DNA of 64,000 bases from JAUIAS01 sp030425395 (GTDB taxonomy: Bacteria; Pseudomonadota; Alphaproteobacteria; Rhodobacterales; Rhodobacteraceae), in the NCBI GenBank assembly GCA_043553855.1, contig CP121336.1, positions 806,001 to 870,000 of the forward strand. The letters are read 5' to 3'. Positions within the stretch are counted from its first letter, which is position 1; each line of letters opens with the position of its first letter. The position numbers were made by a program, and so were the translations under genes. Under the pieces are notes generated by a model, which was given only the letters and a program-made list of their open reading frames with translations, made no database searches and was not told where the DNA came from. This document shows, one piece after another, positions 25,361-33,618 of the stretch.

Positions 25361-25406
25361 CGTTGGTCGTGGCCAGTGCCCCCGTCCGTGCGCTGCACGT
25401 CCGACT

Positions 25407-26066
25407 TTATGCCTTGCGATAGAGCGCCAAAGTGCCCGCGAGGCACAACATTACGAAGCCGCAGCCACGATCCAGCCACTTGGCCCCATCGCCACGGATC
25501 ATCCTGCTGGCCCGACTTCCAAGCATCGCGTAGCCGGCCATGACAGCAACATCAATCACGACAAACATGGCCCCAAGCATCACATATTGCATGGCCAACG
25601 GCTGTTCGAGGTTTACGAATTGGGGCAGGAAGGCGGCAAAGAACAGGTAGCCCTTGGGATTTGTCGCCGCTACGAAGAAGCTCTTGCGGAACAATCGGCC
25701 TGCCAGGTTGTGCGGCAGTTTGGCCAGCGTATTTTCACCGCAACCGGGGCCTGCGGTTTGTGTTGCCGCCGGGGCCGGGCTGTTTCCGGTCGATGTGATC
25801 ATCTGGAACCCCAGCCACGCCAGATAGGCAACGCCAAACCACTTGACCACATCGAACCAGAAGGCCGAAGTGGCCAGAACCGCCCCCAACCCAAGGGACG
25901 CCGCCGTGATCAGGAACACATCCGAGACAGCGGCCCCCAGCACGCCCCAACCTGCAAGGCGCAGCCCAAAGCGTGACTCGTTGGTCAGGGCGAGAAGAAC
26001 GGTCGGCCCGGGTGTCACCACCGTCACGAACACGACCAATGCGAAGGGGATGAGCATAGCGTCCAT
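25407..26066 (-). CDS. LysE family amino-acid/metabolite exporter
   Basis: A 219-residue inner-membrane protein with about five to six hydrophobic segments. The LysE/RhtB signature is visible: VTPGPTVLLALTNESRFG near residue 17, AYLAWLGFQM near 80, and KSFFVAATNPKGYLFFAAFLP near 129. Start 26064-26066 follows GAGGCAGG. The transported compound cannot be read from the sequence. Confidence 0.9.
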   Translation of the reverse strand: MDAMLIPFALVVFVTVVTPGPTVLLALTNESRFGLRLAGWGVLGAAVSDVFLITAASLGLGAVLATSAFWFDVVKWFGVAYLAWLGFQMITSTGNSPAPAATQTAGPGCGENTLAKLPHNLAGRLFRKSFFVAATNPKGYLFFAAFLPQFVNLEQPLAMQYVMLGAMFVVIDVAVMAGYAMLGSRASRMIRGDGAKWLDRGCGFVMLCLAGTLALYRKA

Positions 26067-26091
26067 TTTCCTGCCTCAGGTCTGGCGCAGA

Positions 26092-26499
26092 TTATTGCGC
26101 CGGTGTTTCGCACAGGGCACTGCCACGCGGCGCGGCACCCAACCCGGCCGCCTTTGCGATCGCATGCACGATCGCGAGGGCCGCCACCTGCCCGGTCAAA
26201 ACAGCGGGCCAGATCAAATGGAACTGTGCATCAAAATACTTTTGCGGGCCAAACGACACCAACGCCATGACCGCCGCCAGTCCGCTAAGCAAGCGGCCGG
26301 TCAAGCTTTGCTTTGGGCCAACAAGGATCGCGGCCAAAGCGACGCTCACTGATGCGCCTATGAATGGCGCAATCCCAAAGAACGGCGTGCGGACCGGAGG
26401 GTGCGGCGGAATACCGGCATAAAGCGATGACAGCATGATCACCTGAAGATTGATGAACACGGACAGGGCCGCGATGGGGATACGTTGATCTTGGGACAT
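26092..26499 (-). CDS. Four-helix membrane protein of unknown function
   Basis: A 135-residue protein with about four hydrophobic segments (AALSVFINLQVIMLSSLYAG, then FIGASVSVALAAILVG, LLSGLAAVMALVSFG and VLTGQVAALAIVHAIA). AAAGGAA precedes the ATG at 26499. I recognise no family. It is divergent from a disrupted membrane-protein gene, and the two share an operator-like inverted repeat (26536-26559). It may be co-transcribed with the LysE-type gene 25 bp downstream. Confidence 0.65.
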   Translation of the reverse strand: MSQDQRIPIAALSVFINLQVIMLSSLYAGIPPHPPVRTPFFGIAPFIGASVSVALAAILVGPKQSLTGRLLSGLAAVMALVSFGPQKYFDAQFHLIWPAVLTGQVAALAIVHAIAKAAGLGAAPRGSALCETPAQ

Positions 26500-26535
26500 T
26501 GAATTTCCTTTTCAAATCGAAAGGGCGTAATTTAT

Positions 26536-26559
26536 ATTACGGACAAACTAATCCGTAAT
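26536..26559. promoter_or_regulatory. Perfect inverted repeat between divergent membrane genes, repressor-type operator
   Basis: Arms ATTACGGA and TCCGTAAT (8 bp each, perfect) flank an 8-nt spacer; a third related half-site ATACGGA lies at 26565-26571. On the minus strand the repeat falls between a possible -35 TTGAAA and a -10-like CGTAAT/TAATAT, the usual place for a TetR-like repressor. The cognate regulator is not obvious nearby. Confidence 0.5.
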
Positions 26560-26570
26560 TTCAAATACGG

Positions 26571-27088
26571 ATGATGTCAACCGATGGCTTGCATCTTTTT
26601 CTTGTTTTGCATGTCAGAGATGTAGAAACGGTTGGCGGCTGCTCTCGTCTATGGATGCTCTGGTGCATGAAACTGGGCATGCCCGACATTGGAACTGGTA
26701 TGGAACTGAAGCTAGAAAGCACGATGATTGGCGCGGCGGCCATGCTGGCACCGTTCATTGCCCGCATCCCGGGAACCGCCGTCCATGGGGCGGATTGGTT
26801 TTGGTCCTATGCGTCGGGGCCGTTGCTCTTGGCGTTTATAGCCGTTTTTCGCTGATCCCTGCCGCTGTTCTGATCGGGTTGCTCACCATGTTTGGCACCG
26901 GACGGCTACGCTTTGTAATGGGGATGGGCGCGATGACGGCGGCCAACCTGATCCTGCACGCGCAGCTTGATCTGGCATCGGATCCGCAGGCCGCGCTTGC
27001 TTTGGTAATTTTTCCGGTTCTGGCGGCCTTCTGCGCAGCGATCGGGTATTTCGCCGGATGGATCATCGCTGCGGTTCTGGGGCGGTAA
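26571..27088 (+). pseudogene. Membrane-protein gene split by a one-base deletion at a T run
   Basis: Two overlapping frames make one plausible small membrane protein. The frame opening at 26571 codes for hydrophobic segments (MIGAAAMLAPFIARIPGTAV, then YASGPLLLAFIAVF) and stops at 26855. The frame one base back continues SLIPAAVLIGLLTMFGTGRL and AALALVIFPVLAAFCAAIGY to a stop at 27088. GC content at third codon positions switches from the first frame to the second near the five-T run at about 26847-26851. Restoring a sixth T joins AFIAVF directly to SLIPAAV. It is either a true frameshift or a base missing from the sequence. No family is recognised; no good Shine-Dalgarno precedes 26571. Confidence 0.5.
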
Positions 27089-27100
27089 CACGTCCCAACA

Positions 27101-27988
27101 TCAGAGCGTCGCGCGGATCGCCTCGACGGCGCGACGCTCCAGATCGCAAAACCGCAGCAATTCGGACCGGATCGCGCGCAGATGCGGCAGCCGATCTTCA
27201 TAGTCCTCCACACTGGTCGCCCGGATTGCGTCCCGCATTTTATCCTCGTTCGTGCAGATCACCATGCCGCGAGTGTCAACGAAGTCCGCGATATTCGGAC
27301 AGCCCCAATAGATCGGCACGGTATCGCACAGCACTGCATCCACCAGTTTTTCCGAGAAATAATTCGTTTCGCGCACGTTTTCGATCACAACAGAATATCG
27401 GAATGGCGCAAGACCGTCGGCCTTGGCTGAGAACGGTGTATAGCCGCGCCCCATCACCTCGCAGTCGATATTGGCGTCGCGCACGAAATCCACCATGGCA
27501 TGACGCAGCAGGTGGCCCGCGCTGTCGCGTTTTGCCGATGCGATCAGCGACATATGCCGCGACTTGGACAGATTGAGCGTCTCCCATTCAGGCACCCACG
27601 TCGTGCCAAGCGGAAAGAACACCGCATTGGGCAGAGCCTTTAGAAGATCCACATTGAAGGTCAGAACGCGATGAAACCGCCAATGGGTCAGGCGCAAAAG
27701 GCGGATATGCTTGGCATGGATAACGCTGGGTTCGCCGAGAATCAGGGAAATCCGCGCCCGTGTGCCGCGCCGTACCGTTGTATGTGTTGTGGTCTTGGGA
27801 AACACGATCAGATGATCTGAATCGGCCAAATCACCCACGGTCTTTCCTGACAGCCGCGTGGGCATGCCCACGGGCCAGATCAGTTCATCCACCGGCACAG
27901 TCGCAAGCGCCGGACCAAGTGCGCGCCCATAAGGCAGAACGGCAATCGCAACACCCGATGGGCAAGAGGCATCACTTTCAGACACCAT
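27101..27988 (-). CDS. Glycosyltransferase family 10 (fucosyltransferase-like) protein
   Basis: A 295-residue protein. Its C-terminal half carries the GT10 donor-binding signature: RYSVVIENVRETNYFSEKLV, followed by DAVLCDTVPIYWGCPNIADF near residues 210-250. The N-terminal half is divergent, as usual for acceptor-binding parts. No signal peptide or membrane anchor is seen, so it would act in the cytoplasm on surface polysaccharide or lipid-linked sugars. The start at 27986-27988 (MVSESDASCPSG) shares one base with the upstream phzF-like stop (TGATG), implying coupling. GDP-fucose as donor is family-based inference. Confidence 0.82.
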   Translation of the reverse strand: MVSESDASCPSGVAIAVLPYGRALGPALATVPVDELIWPVGMPTRLSGKTVGDLADSDHLIVFPKTTTHTTVRRGTRARISLILGEPSVIHAKHIRLLRLTHWRFHRVLTFNVDLLKALPNAVFFPLGTTWVPEWETLNLSKSRHMSLIASAKRDSAGHLLRHAMVDFVRDANIDCEVMGRGYTPFSAKADGLAPFRYSVVIENVRETNYFSEKLVDAVLCDTVPIYWGCPNIADFVDTRGMVICTNEDKMRDAIRATSVEDYEDRLPHLRAIRSELLRFCDLERRAVEAIRATL

Positions 27989-28872
27989 CAGATCACATCC
28001 GGGAATTGCACAATGCCAGACATAACGCGGCAAGCCGACCCCGCTACACGCACACCGGTCATCGCAGTGACAGGGCCCAACCGCGTCACAAGCGCCTGCC
28101 CCGGTCGTCCCATCCAATGGCCCTGCTCTGCAACAAAGCTATCCTTGGCCATCAACCCGTGATGCCACAGATAAGCGGCCATTGCCCCTGTGGCCGAGCC
28201 GGTAAACGGGTCTTCGGGCGGGCTGGGCGGCGCCAGCAGCAGACGTGAGAACGTGTCGCCCCCAGCGGTTTCCCCGCCAAGGGTCACAAGGTAGGGTTCC
28301 AGAAGATCGGTGCCGTCGTGGCCCAGCGATGCACACAACCGCGCAAGTGCATCGGGAACGATCTGCGCACGACGCAACGCGTCCTTGTCCCGCAGGACGG
28401 TGACGCAGAACGGCAATCCCGTCGAAACCAGCTGGGGCGGTGCCAGAAAATCCTCAGGTGTCAAACCAATCGCGGCAGCAACACAGGCAGGATCAACCAT
28501 CTGCCCAAATTGCGGTGCAACCTGGTCCATGATGATCAGGTCGTCACGGCATTCCACGGCAACCGGCCCTGTACCTGTTTCCAAAACGATGCGGTCGCCC
28601 GAAAACATGCCACGCGCCCGCAGCGCCGAAACCGTGGCGATGGTGGGGTGACCTGCAAAGGGGATTTCGCGGCTCGCCAGAAAGTAGCGCACGCGAAGAT
28701 CGGCGACATCCGACGGACCGGTAAACGTGCATTCCACCAAAGAGGTTTCGCGAACATAGGCCATGCAGCTCTCGGCATCGAGCACCGCACCGCCATGCAC
28801 CACCGCACAACCGTTTCCGCCAAAGGCGCGGTCGGTAAACGCATCGACCCAGTCAAAGGGGAATTCAGGCAT
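27988..28872 (-). CDS. PhzF family epimerase/isomerase
   Basis: A 294-residue protein of the PhzF/DAP-epimerase-like fold. Seen features are FDWVDAFTDRAFGGNGCAVV at the N terminus, ETSLVECTFT with the probable catalytic Glu near 46, EIPFAGHPTIATVSALR near 70 and DPFTGSATGAMAAYLWHHG near 222. Substrates of most family members are unknown; the phenazine enzyme isomerises DHHA. Here it is coupled to a GT10 gene. Confidence 0.88.
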   Translation of the reverse strand: MPEFPFDWVDAFTDRAFGGNGCAVVHGGAVLDAESCMAYVRETSLVECTFTGPSDVADLRVRYFLASREIPFAGHPTIATVSALRARGMFSGDRIVLETGTGPVAVECRDDLIIMDQVAPQFGQMVDPACVAAAIGLTPEDFLAPPQLVSTGLPFCVTVLRDKDALRRAQIVPDALARLCASLGHDGTDLLEPYLVTLGGETAGGDTFSRLLLAPPSPPEDPFTGSATGAMAAYLWHHGLMAKDSFVAEQGHWMGRPGQALVTRLGPVTAMTGVRVAGSACRVMSGIVQFPDVI

Positions 28873-28988
28873 GGTGCGCAGGCTCCGCTTGCTGCGCCGC
28901 AGGACACGACGCTGGAGCTTTGATTAGCAAGCTGGAGCGGCGCGGGCCAGCCCTTGCGTTGCAGAGCAAGGGCGGCCCCTTTCGGCGA

Positions 28989-29225
28989 TCAGTGGACCGC
29001 GACAGGTTTGAAATCGTGCTGGCGGGCCAGAACAAAAGCCAGCTTTCTATCAGCCACGAGGGCCAGTTGTTCGCCGTCTTCGGTATGCACGGAATAGATC
29101 CGTTCCAGTCCATTGGCTGACGCGCGCAGATCCTCGGGCAGATCATTGACCGCGACCGCCTTGACATAGACAACGCCGCGCTTGGCCTGTGACATATGGG
29201 TTGGCAGTGTCATGATTGCGTTCAT
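28989..29225 (-). CDS. DUF1150 family protein
   Basis: A 78-residue protein matching DUF1150: KRGVVYVKAVAVNDLPEDLR, then ERIYSVHTEDGEQLALVADR and FVLARQHDF. The family is mostly alphaproteobacterial and has no assigned function. Its ATG overlaps the Hsp20 stop by four bases, so it is co-expressed with the heat-shock chaperone. Confidence 0.85.
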   Translation of the reverse strand: MNAIMTLPTHMSQAKRGVVYVKAVAVNDLPEDLRASANGLERIYSVHTEDGEQLALVADRKLAFVLARQHDFKPVAVH

Positions 29226-29635
29226 CCCCTCTTGATCTGGATCGTTTGAACCACTGTTTCTGGTAACGACCGTTTCAGGTCCACATGTAGCAAACCATTT
29301 TCGATAATCGCCTCACCGACCTCAACACCATCGGCCAGCACAAAGGTGCGCTGAAACTGACGGGCGGCAATACCGCGATGCAGAAAAACCCTGCCATCGC
29401 TGTCGTCGCGCTGACGTCCACGGATCACCAATTGGCGGTCTTCCACGGTTATGGCCAGATCGTTTTCGGCAAAGCCCGCAACGGCCAACGTGATCCGGTA
29501 CGATGTGTCGGAGGTTTGTTCGATATTGAAAGGGGGATAGCCTTCGTTGCCGGACTTGGCCGTCCGTTCCAACAGGCGTTCAAGTTGTTCAAACCCGAGC
29601 AGATGCGGGTATGACGCGAGTGTAAGTTTTGTCAT
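29222..29635 (-). CDS. Hsp20/alpha-crystallin small heat-shock protein
   Basis: A 137-residue ATP-independent holdase. The alpha-crystallin domain spans about 30-125 with YRITLAVAGFAENDLAITVE, QLVIRGRQRDD and the ENGLLHVDLKR strand containing the conserved G-x-L. Start 29633-29635 (MTKLTLASYPH) follows AAAGGA; a longer frame to 29728 lacks family character. The upstream region contains a heat-shock-sigma-like promoter. Confidence 0.93.
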   Translation of the reverse strand: MTKLTLASYPHLLGFEQLERLLERTAKSGNEGYPPFNIEQTSDTSYRITLAVAGFAENDLAITVEDRQLVIRGRQRDDSDGRVFLHRGIAARQFQRTFVLADGVEVGEAIIENGLLHVDLKRSLPETVVQTIQIKRG

Positions 29636-29700
29636 CTCCACGTCCTTTGCAGAAGAAAGCGACGATTGGCACGGCCCCGTTATGGCGACCGATTTGAGGA

Positions 29701-29729
29701 ATATGGGAAGAAACGCTTTCGATAACAAG
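29701..29729 (-). promoter_or_regulatory. Candidate RpoH (sigma-32) promoter for hsp20
   Basis: On the minus strand CTTG (29726-29729) and CCCATAT (29701-29707) are separated by 18 nt. They resemble the alphaproteobacterial heat-shock promoter (CTTGAA and CCATNT-type elements). The distance to the hsp20 ATG is about 65 nt. Confidence 0.45.
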
Positions 29730-29795
29730 GGCTAGGCGAAAATAGGCGCGCGCTGTATAATGATGGTCTTTCCAGGATGGCAGGACAGAGTCGAC

Positions 29796-30020
29796 ATGAA
29801 CGCCCCAACCGATATCTCTATGAAGCCGGAAGAGGTTTTGCGCGTTGAATTGGAAATCTTCAAACGCCAGCACCGTGATCTGGACGAGGCGATCGCCGCT
29901 TTGGGCGAACGCGGCACCGCCGATCCATTGACCTTGCAGCGGCTCAAGAAACAGAAATTGCGCCTCAAGGACATCATTTTCCAGATCGAGGACCGGCTGA
30001 CCCCGGATATCATTGCCTAG
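29796..30020 (+). CDS. YdcH family (DUF465) protein
   Basis: A 74-residue helical protein: VLRVELEIFKRQHRDLDEAI, then LTLQRLKKQKLRLKDIIFQI and EDRL. The charged heptads and the LKKxKLxLKD motif are diagnostic of YdcH/DUF465. Function is unknown. The start is the internal ATG at 29796 (MNAPTDISMK), since the upstream codons from 29760 do not fit the family. A -10-like TATAAT lies at 29756-29761, 34 bp before the start. Confidence 0.85.
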   Translation: MNAPTDISMKPEEVLRVELEIFKRQHRDLDEAIAALGERGTADPLTLQRLKKQKLRLKDIIFQIEDRLTPDIIA

Positions 30021-30071
30021 GGCAAGAGTTTGGCTATAGTGCGCCTTCCTTGAACGGACAGGGCAGGAAAA

Positions 30072-30560
30072 ATGGCCGAAATACGCGTGGGAATCATCAT
30101 GGGAAGCCAGTCGGACTGGCCCACGATGAAAGAAGCCGCTGTGATTCTCGATGAGCTTGGCATCGAATATGAAACGCGGATTGTCTCTGCGCATCGCACG
30201 CCTGACCGTCTATGGGATTATGGCCGTTCGGCCGCGGAACGCGGTTTGCATGTGATTATTGCGGGGGCTGGCGGTGCCGCGCATCTGCCCGGAATGATGG
30301 CCTCCAAGACGCGGGTTCCCGTCATCGGCGTGCCAGTGCAGACGCGGGCGCTTTCCGGCGTCGATTCGCTATATTCCATCGTCCAGATGCCCAAGGGCTT
30401 TCCCGTCGCAACCATGGCCATCGGGGCCGCTGGTGCTGCGAATGCCGGATTGATGGCTGCGGGCATCCTTGCCATCAATGACAGCGCATTGGCCCAACGG
30501 CTGGATACATGGCGCGAGGCGTTGTCAGCGTCGATTCCGGAGGAACCAGTGGATGACTGA
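30072..30560 (+). CDS. purE: 5-(carboxyamino)imidazole ribonucleotide mutase
   Basis: Class I PurE converts N5-CAIR to CAIR in purine synthesis. The 162 residues show GIIMGSQSDWPTMKEAAVIL near 8, EYETRIVSAHRTPDRLWDY near 34 and IIAGAGGAAHLPGMMASKT near 68. GACAGGGCAGG precedes the ATG. It overlaps purK by eight bases, so the two enzymes acting in sequence are coupled. Confidence 0.97.
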   Translation: MAEIRVGIIMGSQSDWPTMKEAAVILDELGIEYETRIVSAHRTPDRLWDYGRSAAERGLHVIIAGAGGAAHLPGMMASKTRVPVIGVPVQTRALSGVDSLYSIVQMPKGFPVATMAIGAAGAANAGLMAAGILAINDSALAQRLDTWREALSASIPEEPVDD

Positions 30561-31623
30561 TCACCTGCCCACAGGGGCCACAATCGGCATTCTCGGCGGC
30601 GGTCAGCTGGGCCGGATGTTGTCGGTCGCAGCCAGCCGTCTCGGCTTCAAGACGCATATCTTTGAACCCGGCGCAGAGCCACCCGCGGGACAAGTGGCGC
30701 ACCGTGTCACAACGGCCAGCTATGATGACGCGACAGCGTTGGAGCATTTTGCACAGTCGGTTGATGTGATCACCTATGAATTTGAAAACATTCCGACCAG
30801 CGCGCTGGATATTCTGGAAAAGCTCCGGCCAATCCGACCGGGTCGCGAAGCGCTGCGTGTATCGCAGGACCGCCTGACTGAAAAAGGATTTCTGCGCGAT
30901 CTGGGGCTGACGACCGCACCTTTCGCGGACGTGACCGACGGCGAAAGCCTTGAGGCCGCGCTTGCCGACATTGGCGCGCCCGCGATCCTCAAGACCCGCC
31001 GCTTTGGATATGACGGCAAGGGACAGGCGCGGATCATGTCCGACGATCAGGCCGCCGACGCGCTGGCGGATATGGCCGGGGCACCGGCGATCCTCGAGGG
31101 GTTCGTGGACTTTTCTCACGAGGTATCGGTCATCGCGGCGCGCGGCCTTGATGGATCGGTGTCGTGCTTTGACCCCGGAGAAAACGTGCACAAGGATGGT
31201 ATTCTGCGCACGACCACAGTGCCAGCACGGCTGAGCGCCGCTCAGCGCACCGATGCGGTCTTGTTGGCCGGGCGCATTCTCAATGCGCTGGATTATGTCG
31301 GCGTCATGGGAGTTGAATTATTCGTGACCCAGCGCGGTTTGGTGGTCAATGAAATCGCCCCGCGCGTGCACAATTCCGGACACTGGACGCAGAACGGATG
31401 CGCGATCGACCAGTTTGAACAACACATCCGCGCCGTGGCAGGCTGGCCGCTGGGCGATGGAACGCGCCACGACGATGTGGTGATGGAGAACCTGATCGGC
31501 GACGATATGGATCAAGTGCCCGCACTTGCCGCGCAATCCGATTGCGCACTGCATCTCTACGGCAAGGCCGATACCAAGCCCGGACGCAAGATGGGCCACG
31601 TCAACCGTATCGTCAAAGCGTGA
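30553..31623 (+). CDS. purK: 5-(carboxyamino)imidazole ribonucleotide synthase
   Basis: ATP-grasp enzyme making N5-CAIR from AIR, ATP and bicarbonate. The 356-residue protein has IGILGGGQLGRMLSVAASRL near 10, the ATP-grasp segments KTRRFGYDGKGQARI near 139 and GVMGVELFVTQRGLVVNEIA near 252, and the RVHNSGHWT signature. The start at 30553 has GGAGG 7 nt upstream and lies inside purE; a longer frame from 30469 overlaps too much. Confidence 0.97.
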   Translation: MTDHLPTGATIGILGGGQLGRMLSVAASRLGFKTHIFEPGAEPPAGQVAHRVTTASYDDATALEHFAQSVDVITYEFENIPTSALDILEKLRPIRPGREALRVSQDRLTEKGFLRDLGLTTAPFADVTDGESLEAALADIGAPAILKTRRFGYDGKGQARIMSDDQAADALADMAGAPAILEGFVDFSHEVSVIAARGLDGSVSCFDPGENVHKDGILRTTTVPARLSAAQRTDAVLLAGRILNALDYVGVMGVELFVTQRGLVVNEIAPRVHNSGHWTQNGCAIDQFEQHIRAVAGWPLGDGTRHDDVVMENLIGDDMDQVPALAAQSDCALHLYGKADTKPGRKMGHVNRIVKA

Positions 31624-31639
31624 CGCGAACGCGGTGCGC

Positions 31640-32794
31640 TTAGCGGGCCGCGACAAATCTCTCGGCGATCTCCCCCGACAGGTGACTGACCCGCCCCCCG
31701 CTGATTGTGGCGGCAACGCGGTCGTCACGGACGTCCATGATCACAAAATCCGCCCGGAACCCAGGCGCGATCCGGCCCCTGTCCAACAGGCCCAGAAGCC
31801 GCGCCGGCCCCTCTGATACCATAGCCCACGCCGCCGTCAGATCGCAGATACCGGAACGCGACAGGAACAGCGCCGCAGCCCGCAGGCTTGGATAATGGTA
31901 ATCCGACACCAGTGCATCGCAAAGCCCCATGGCAATCAGATCAAGCGCGCTGACCTTGCCCTTGTGTGATCCTCCCCGCACCACGTTGGGCGCGCCAAGG
32001 ATGATCGCATCCCCATTGGCATGCGCCGCCTCTGCCGCATCCTGCGTTTCGGGGAATTCGGAAACACGCGCGCCCCGCGCACGCCAAAGCGCCCGCGTAT
32101 TCGCATCCGTGTCGTCATGGCTGCCTAGGGTCACGCCTTGCGCCACCAGCCGTTGGCACAGGGCATCCACCGCCGGATCGACCTGCGCTCCAAGGGCATG
32201 CAATTCCAACAAGCGTTGGAAATACACATCAGGGTTCAGCCCGGCCTTGAGCGCCTGCCCCGTCATGCGAGGCGGCCTGCGCCCTTGGGCCAGACGGTCA
32301 TGCGGCAAGTGATCGTTGAACACGACATAGGCGATATCCCACGCCGCCAGCCGTTCGGGCAAATCCGCGAATTGATCCAGAAGGTGGGTTTCAAGCCGCA
32401 TCTGGGGGCGCAGATCGGTCACGCATTTCGGGCGCACGTCCCTGAGCGCCTCAAAAAACTCTGTGGCAAAGTCCGGCCCACGCAGCCCGCCTTCCCACGA
32501 AAAGAACTGCGCCATCACTGCGGTGGTGATTCCGTTCACCGCGATCTCGGCCTCGGCCGCACGAATGCCGCCCGCGATGGTTTTCATCGCCCCTCGTCGC
32601 GGTGCAACGTGACGTTCAAACCCGTCACCATGGGCATCCACCATACCCGGCAGGATACGAAATCCCGTCAGATCGACGCAAGGCGCATCCACATCCGCGA
32701 CGATCCGGCCATCAGCGATTTGCACACGATCAGATCCCAGCCCATCAGGGCGCAGAACTTCGGCCCCAGTCAGATGCAAGGCAAGTGCAGACAC
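31640..32794 (-). CDS. phnM: Alpha-D-ribose 1-methylphosphonate 5-triphosphate diphosphatase
   Basis: An amidohydrolase-fold enzyme of 384 residues. PhnM removes pyrophosphate from ribose methylphosphonate triphosphate in the C-P lyase pathway. The metal/substrate segment VDAHGDGFERHVAPRRG is near residue 52 and LGSHDDTDANT near 225, both PhnM-like, with FRADFVIMDVRDDRVAATI at the C terminus. No phnGHIJKL genes are nearby; 3' is purK (convergent) and 5' a lipase gene. The rest of the C-P lyase set may lie elsewhere, or this may be a relative with a different substrate. Confidence 0.85.
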   Translation of the reverse strand: MSALALHLTGAEVLRPDGLGSDRVQIADGRIVADVDAPCVDLTGFRILPGMVDAHGDGFERHVAPRRGAMKTIAGGIRAAEAEIAVNGITTAVMAQFFSWEGGLRGPDFATEFFEALRDVRPKCVTDLRPQMRLETHLLDQFADLPERLAAWDIAYVVFNDHLPHDRLAQGRRPPRMTGQALKAGLNPDVYFQRLLELHALGAQVDPAVDALCQRLVAQGVTLGSHDDTDANTRALWRARGARVSEFPETQDAAEAAHANGDAIILGAPNVVRGGSHKGKVSALDLIAMGLCDALVSDYHYPSLRAAALFLSRSGICDLTAAWAMVSEGPARLLGLLDRGRIAPGFRADFVIMDVRDDRVAATISGGRVSHLSGEIAERFVAAR

Positions 32795-32802
32795 GGGCGC
32801 GC

Positions 32803-33558
32803 TCAGCAGTTGCGCGCAGCGCAGTCGGGCAAGCCATTGCCAAAAAGCGCGTTGAACGTGGTCAAATCGGGGTTGAAACGCCCGGTTTCCAAAAAGAAAA
32901 TCGTCTCCCCGATCACCTTGGGATTATTCATCAGAAACGTGTGGGTCACCGGCAGGACAAGATGATCGGCCATGCCCGCCACGTGCGTGGACGCGACCGA
33001 AACCTTGCCATCATCCGGGCCGGGGATCAGCGCAGACAAGATAGGGTTCAGCGTCTGGTTTCCGGCGATCACCCCGAGTTCAAAATCAATCGCTGGCAGG
33101 CCGCGCGGCAGGCTGGCGGGACCTGTGCCCAATTGACGACCCGCCGGACCGTTAAGCCAGCCGAACACTTCCCAATCGCCGATCTCATCCACAAGCTCAC
33201 TACCCTGATTGGGCGGCGCAAGCATGACGACCCGGCCCAGATTGTCCGGATGTTCATCACGAAAAGCTTGGCGCACGAGGATGCCGCCCATGGAATGGGT
33301 GACAAAATGCACCCGTTCTGCGTCACCACAATCGGCCAACGCGTGCGGGAACACCTCATCCACAAGTTGCTGCACCGGTGCTTCGGTGGACGCATAACCC
33401 GGCATCACGACCCGGTAACCCCGACGTTCCAGCACTTGCCCCATGATCGCGAAAGATATTTCGGAACGCGCCAATCCGTGCAGCAGAACAACGCATTCCG
33501 TCGCGCGCGCGGCGGTGGACGTCATCAAGAGCGCAACAAGGATCAGGGCGTATCGCAT
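32803..33558 (-). CDS. Secreted alpha/beta-hydrolase, triacylglycerol lipase-like
   Basis: A 251-residue protein with a signal peptide (MRYALILVALLMTSTAARA). The mature part starts ECVVLLHGLARSEISF, containing the oxyanion HGLA motif. The nucleophile elbow is THSMGGILVRQAF (Ser about 92), typical of lipases and PGAP1-like esterases. Three cysteines near the ends could form disulfides in the periplasm. Its ATG abuts an ATG on the opposite strand with no gap, and no strong Shine-Dalgarno is visible. Located between phnM and a NUDIX gene. Confidence 0.82.
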   Translation of the reverse strand: MRYALILVALLMTSTAARATECVVLLHGLARSEISFAIMGQVLERRGYRVVMPGYASTEAPVQQLVDEVFPHALADCGDAERVHFVTHSMGGILVRQAFRDEHPDNLGRVVMLAPPNQGSELVDEIGDWEVFGWLNGPAGRQLGTGPASLPRGLPAIDFELGVIAGNQTLNPILSALIPGPDDGKVSVASTHVAGMADHLVLPVTHTFLMNNPKVIGETIFFLETGRFNPDLTTFNALFGNGLPDCAARNC

Positions 33559-33618
33559 ATGGTTGAAATAGGTCGGTTTGGCCCATTACAAAAGACCGGA
33601 TCATCAGGAGAATGCATT

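Noticed and set aside
32602..33558. A long N-terminal extension of the NUDIX frame running antisense to phnM and the lipase
   Set aside because: The first 320 codons are antisense to two recognisable genes. Only the part from about 33619 has NUDIX character and a Shine-Dalgarno sequence.
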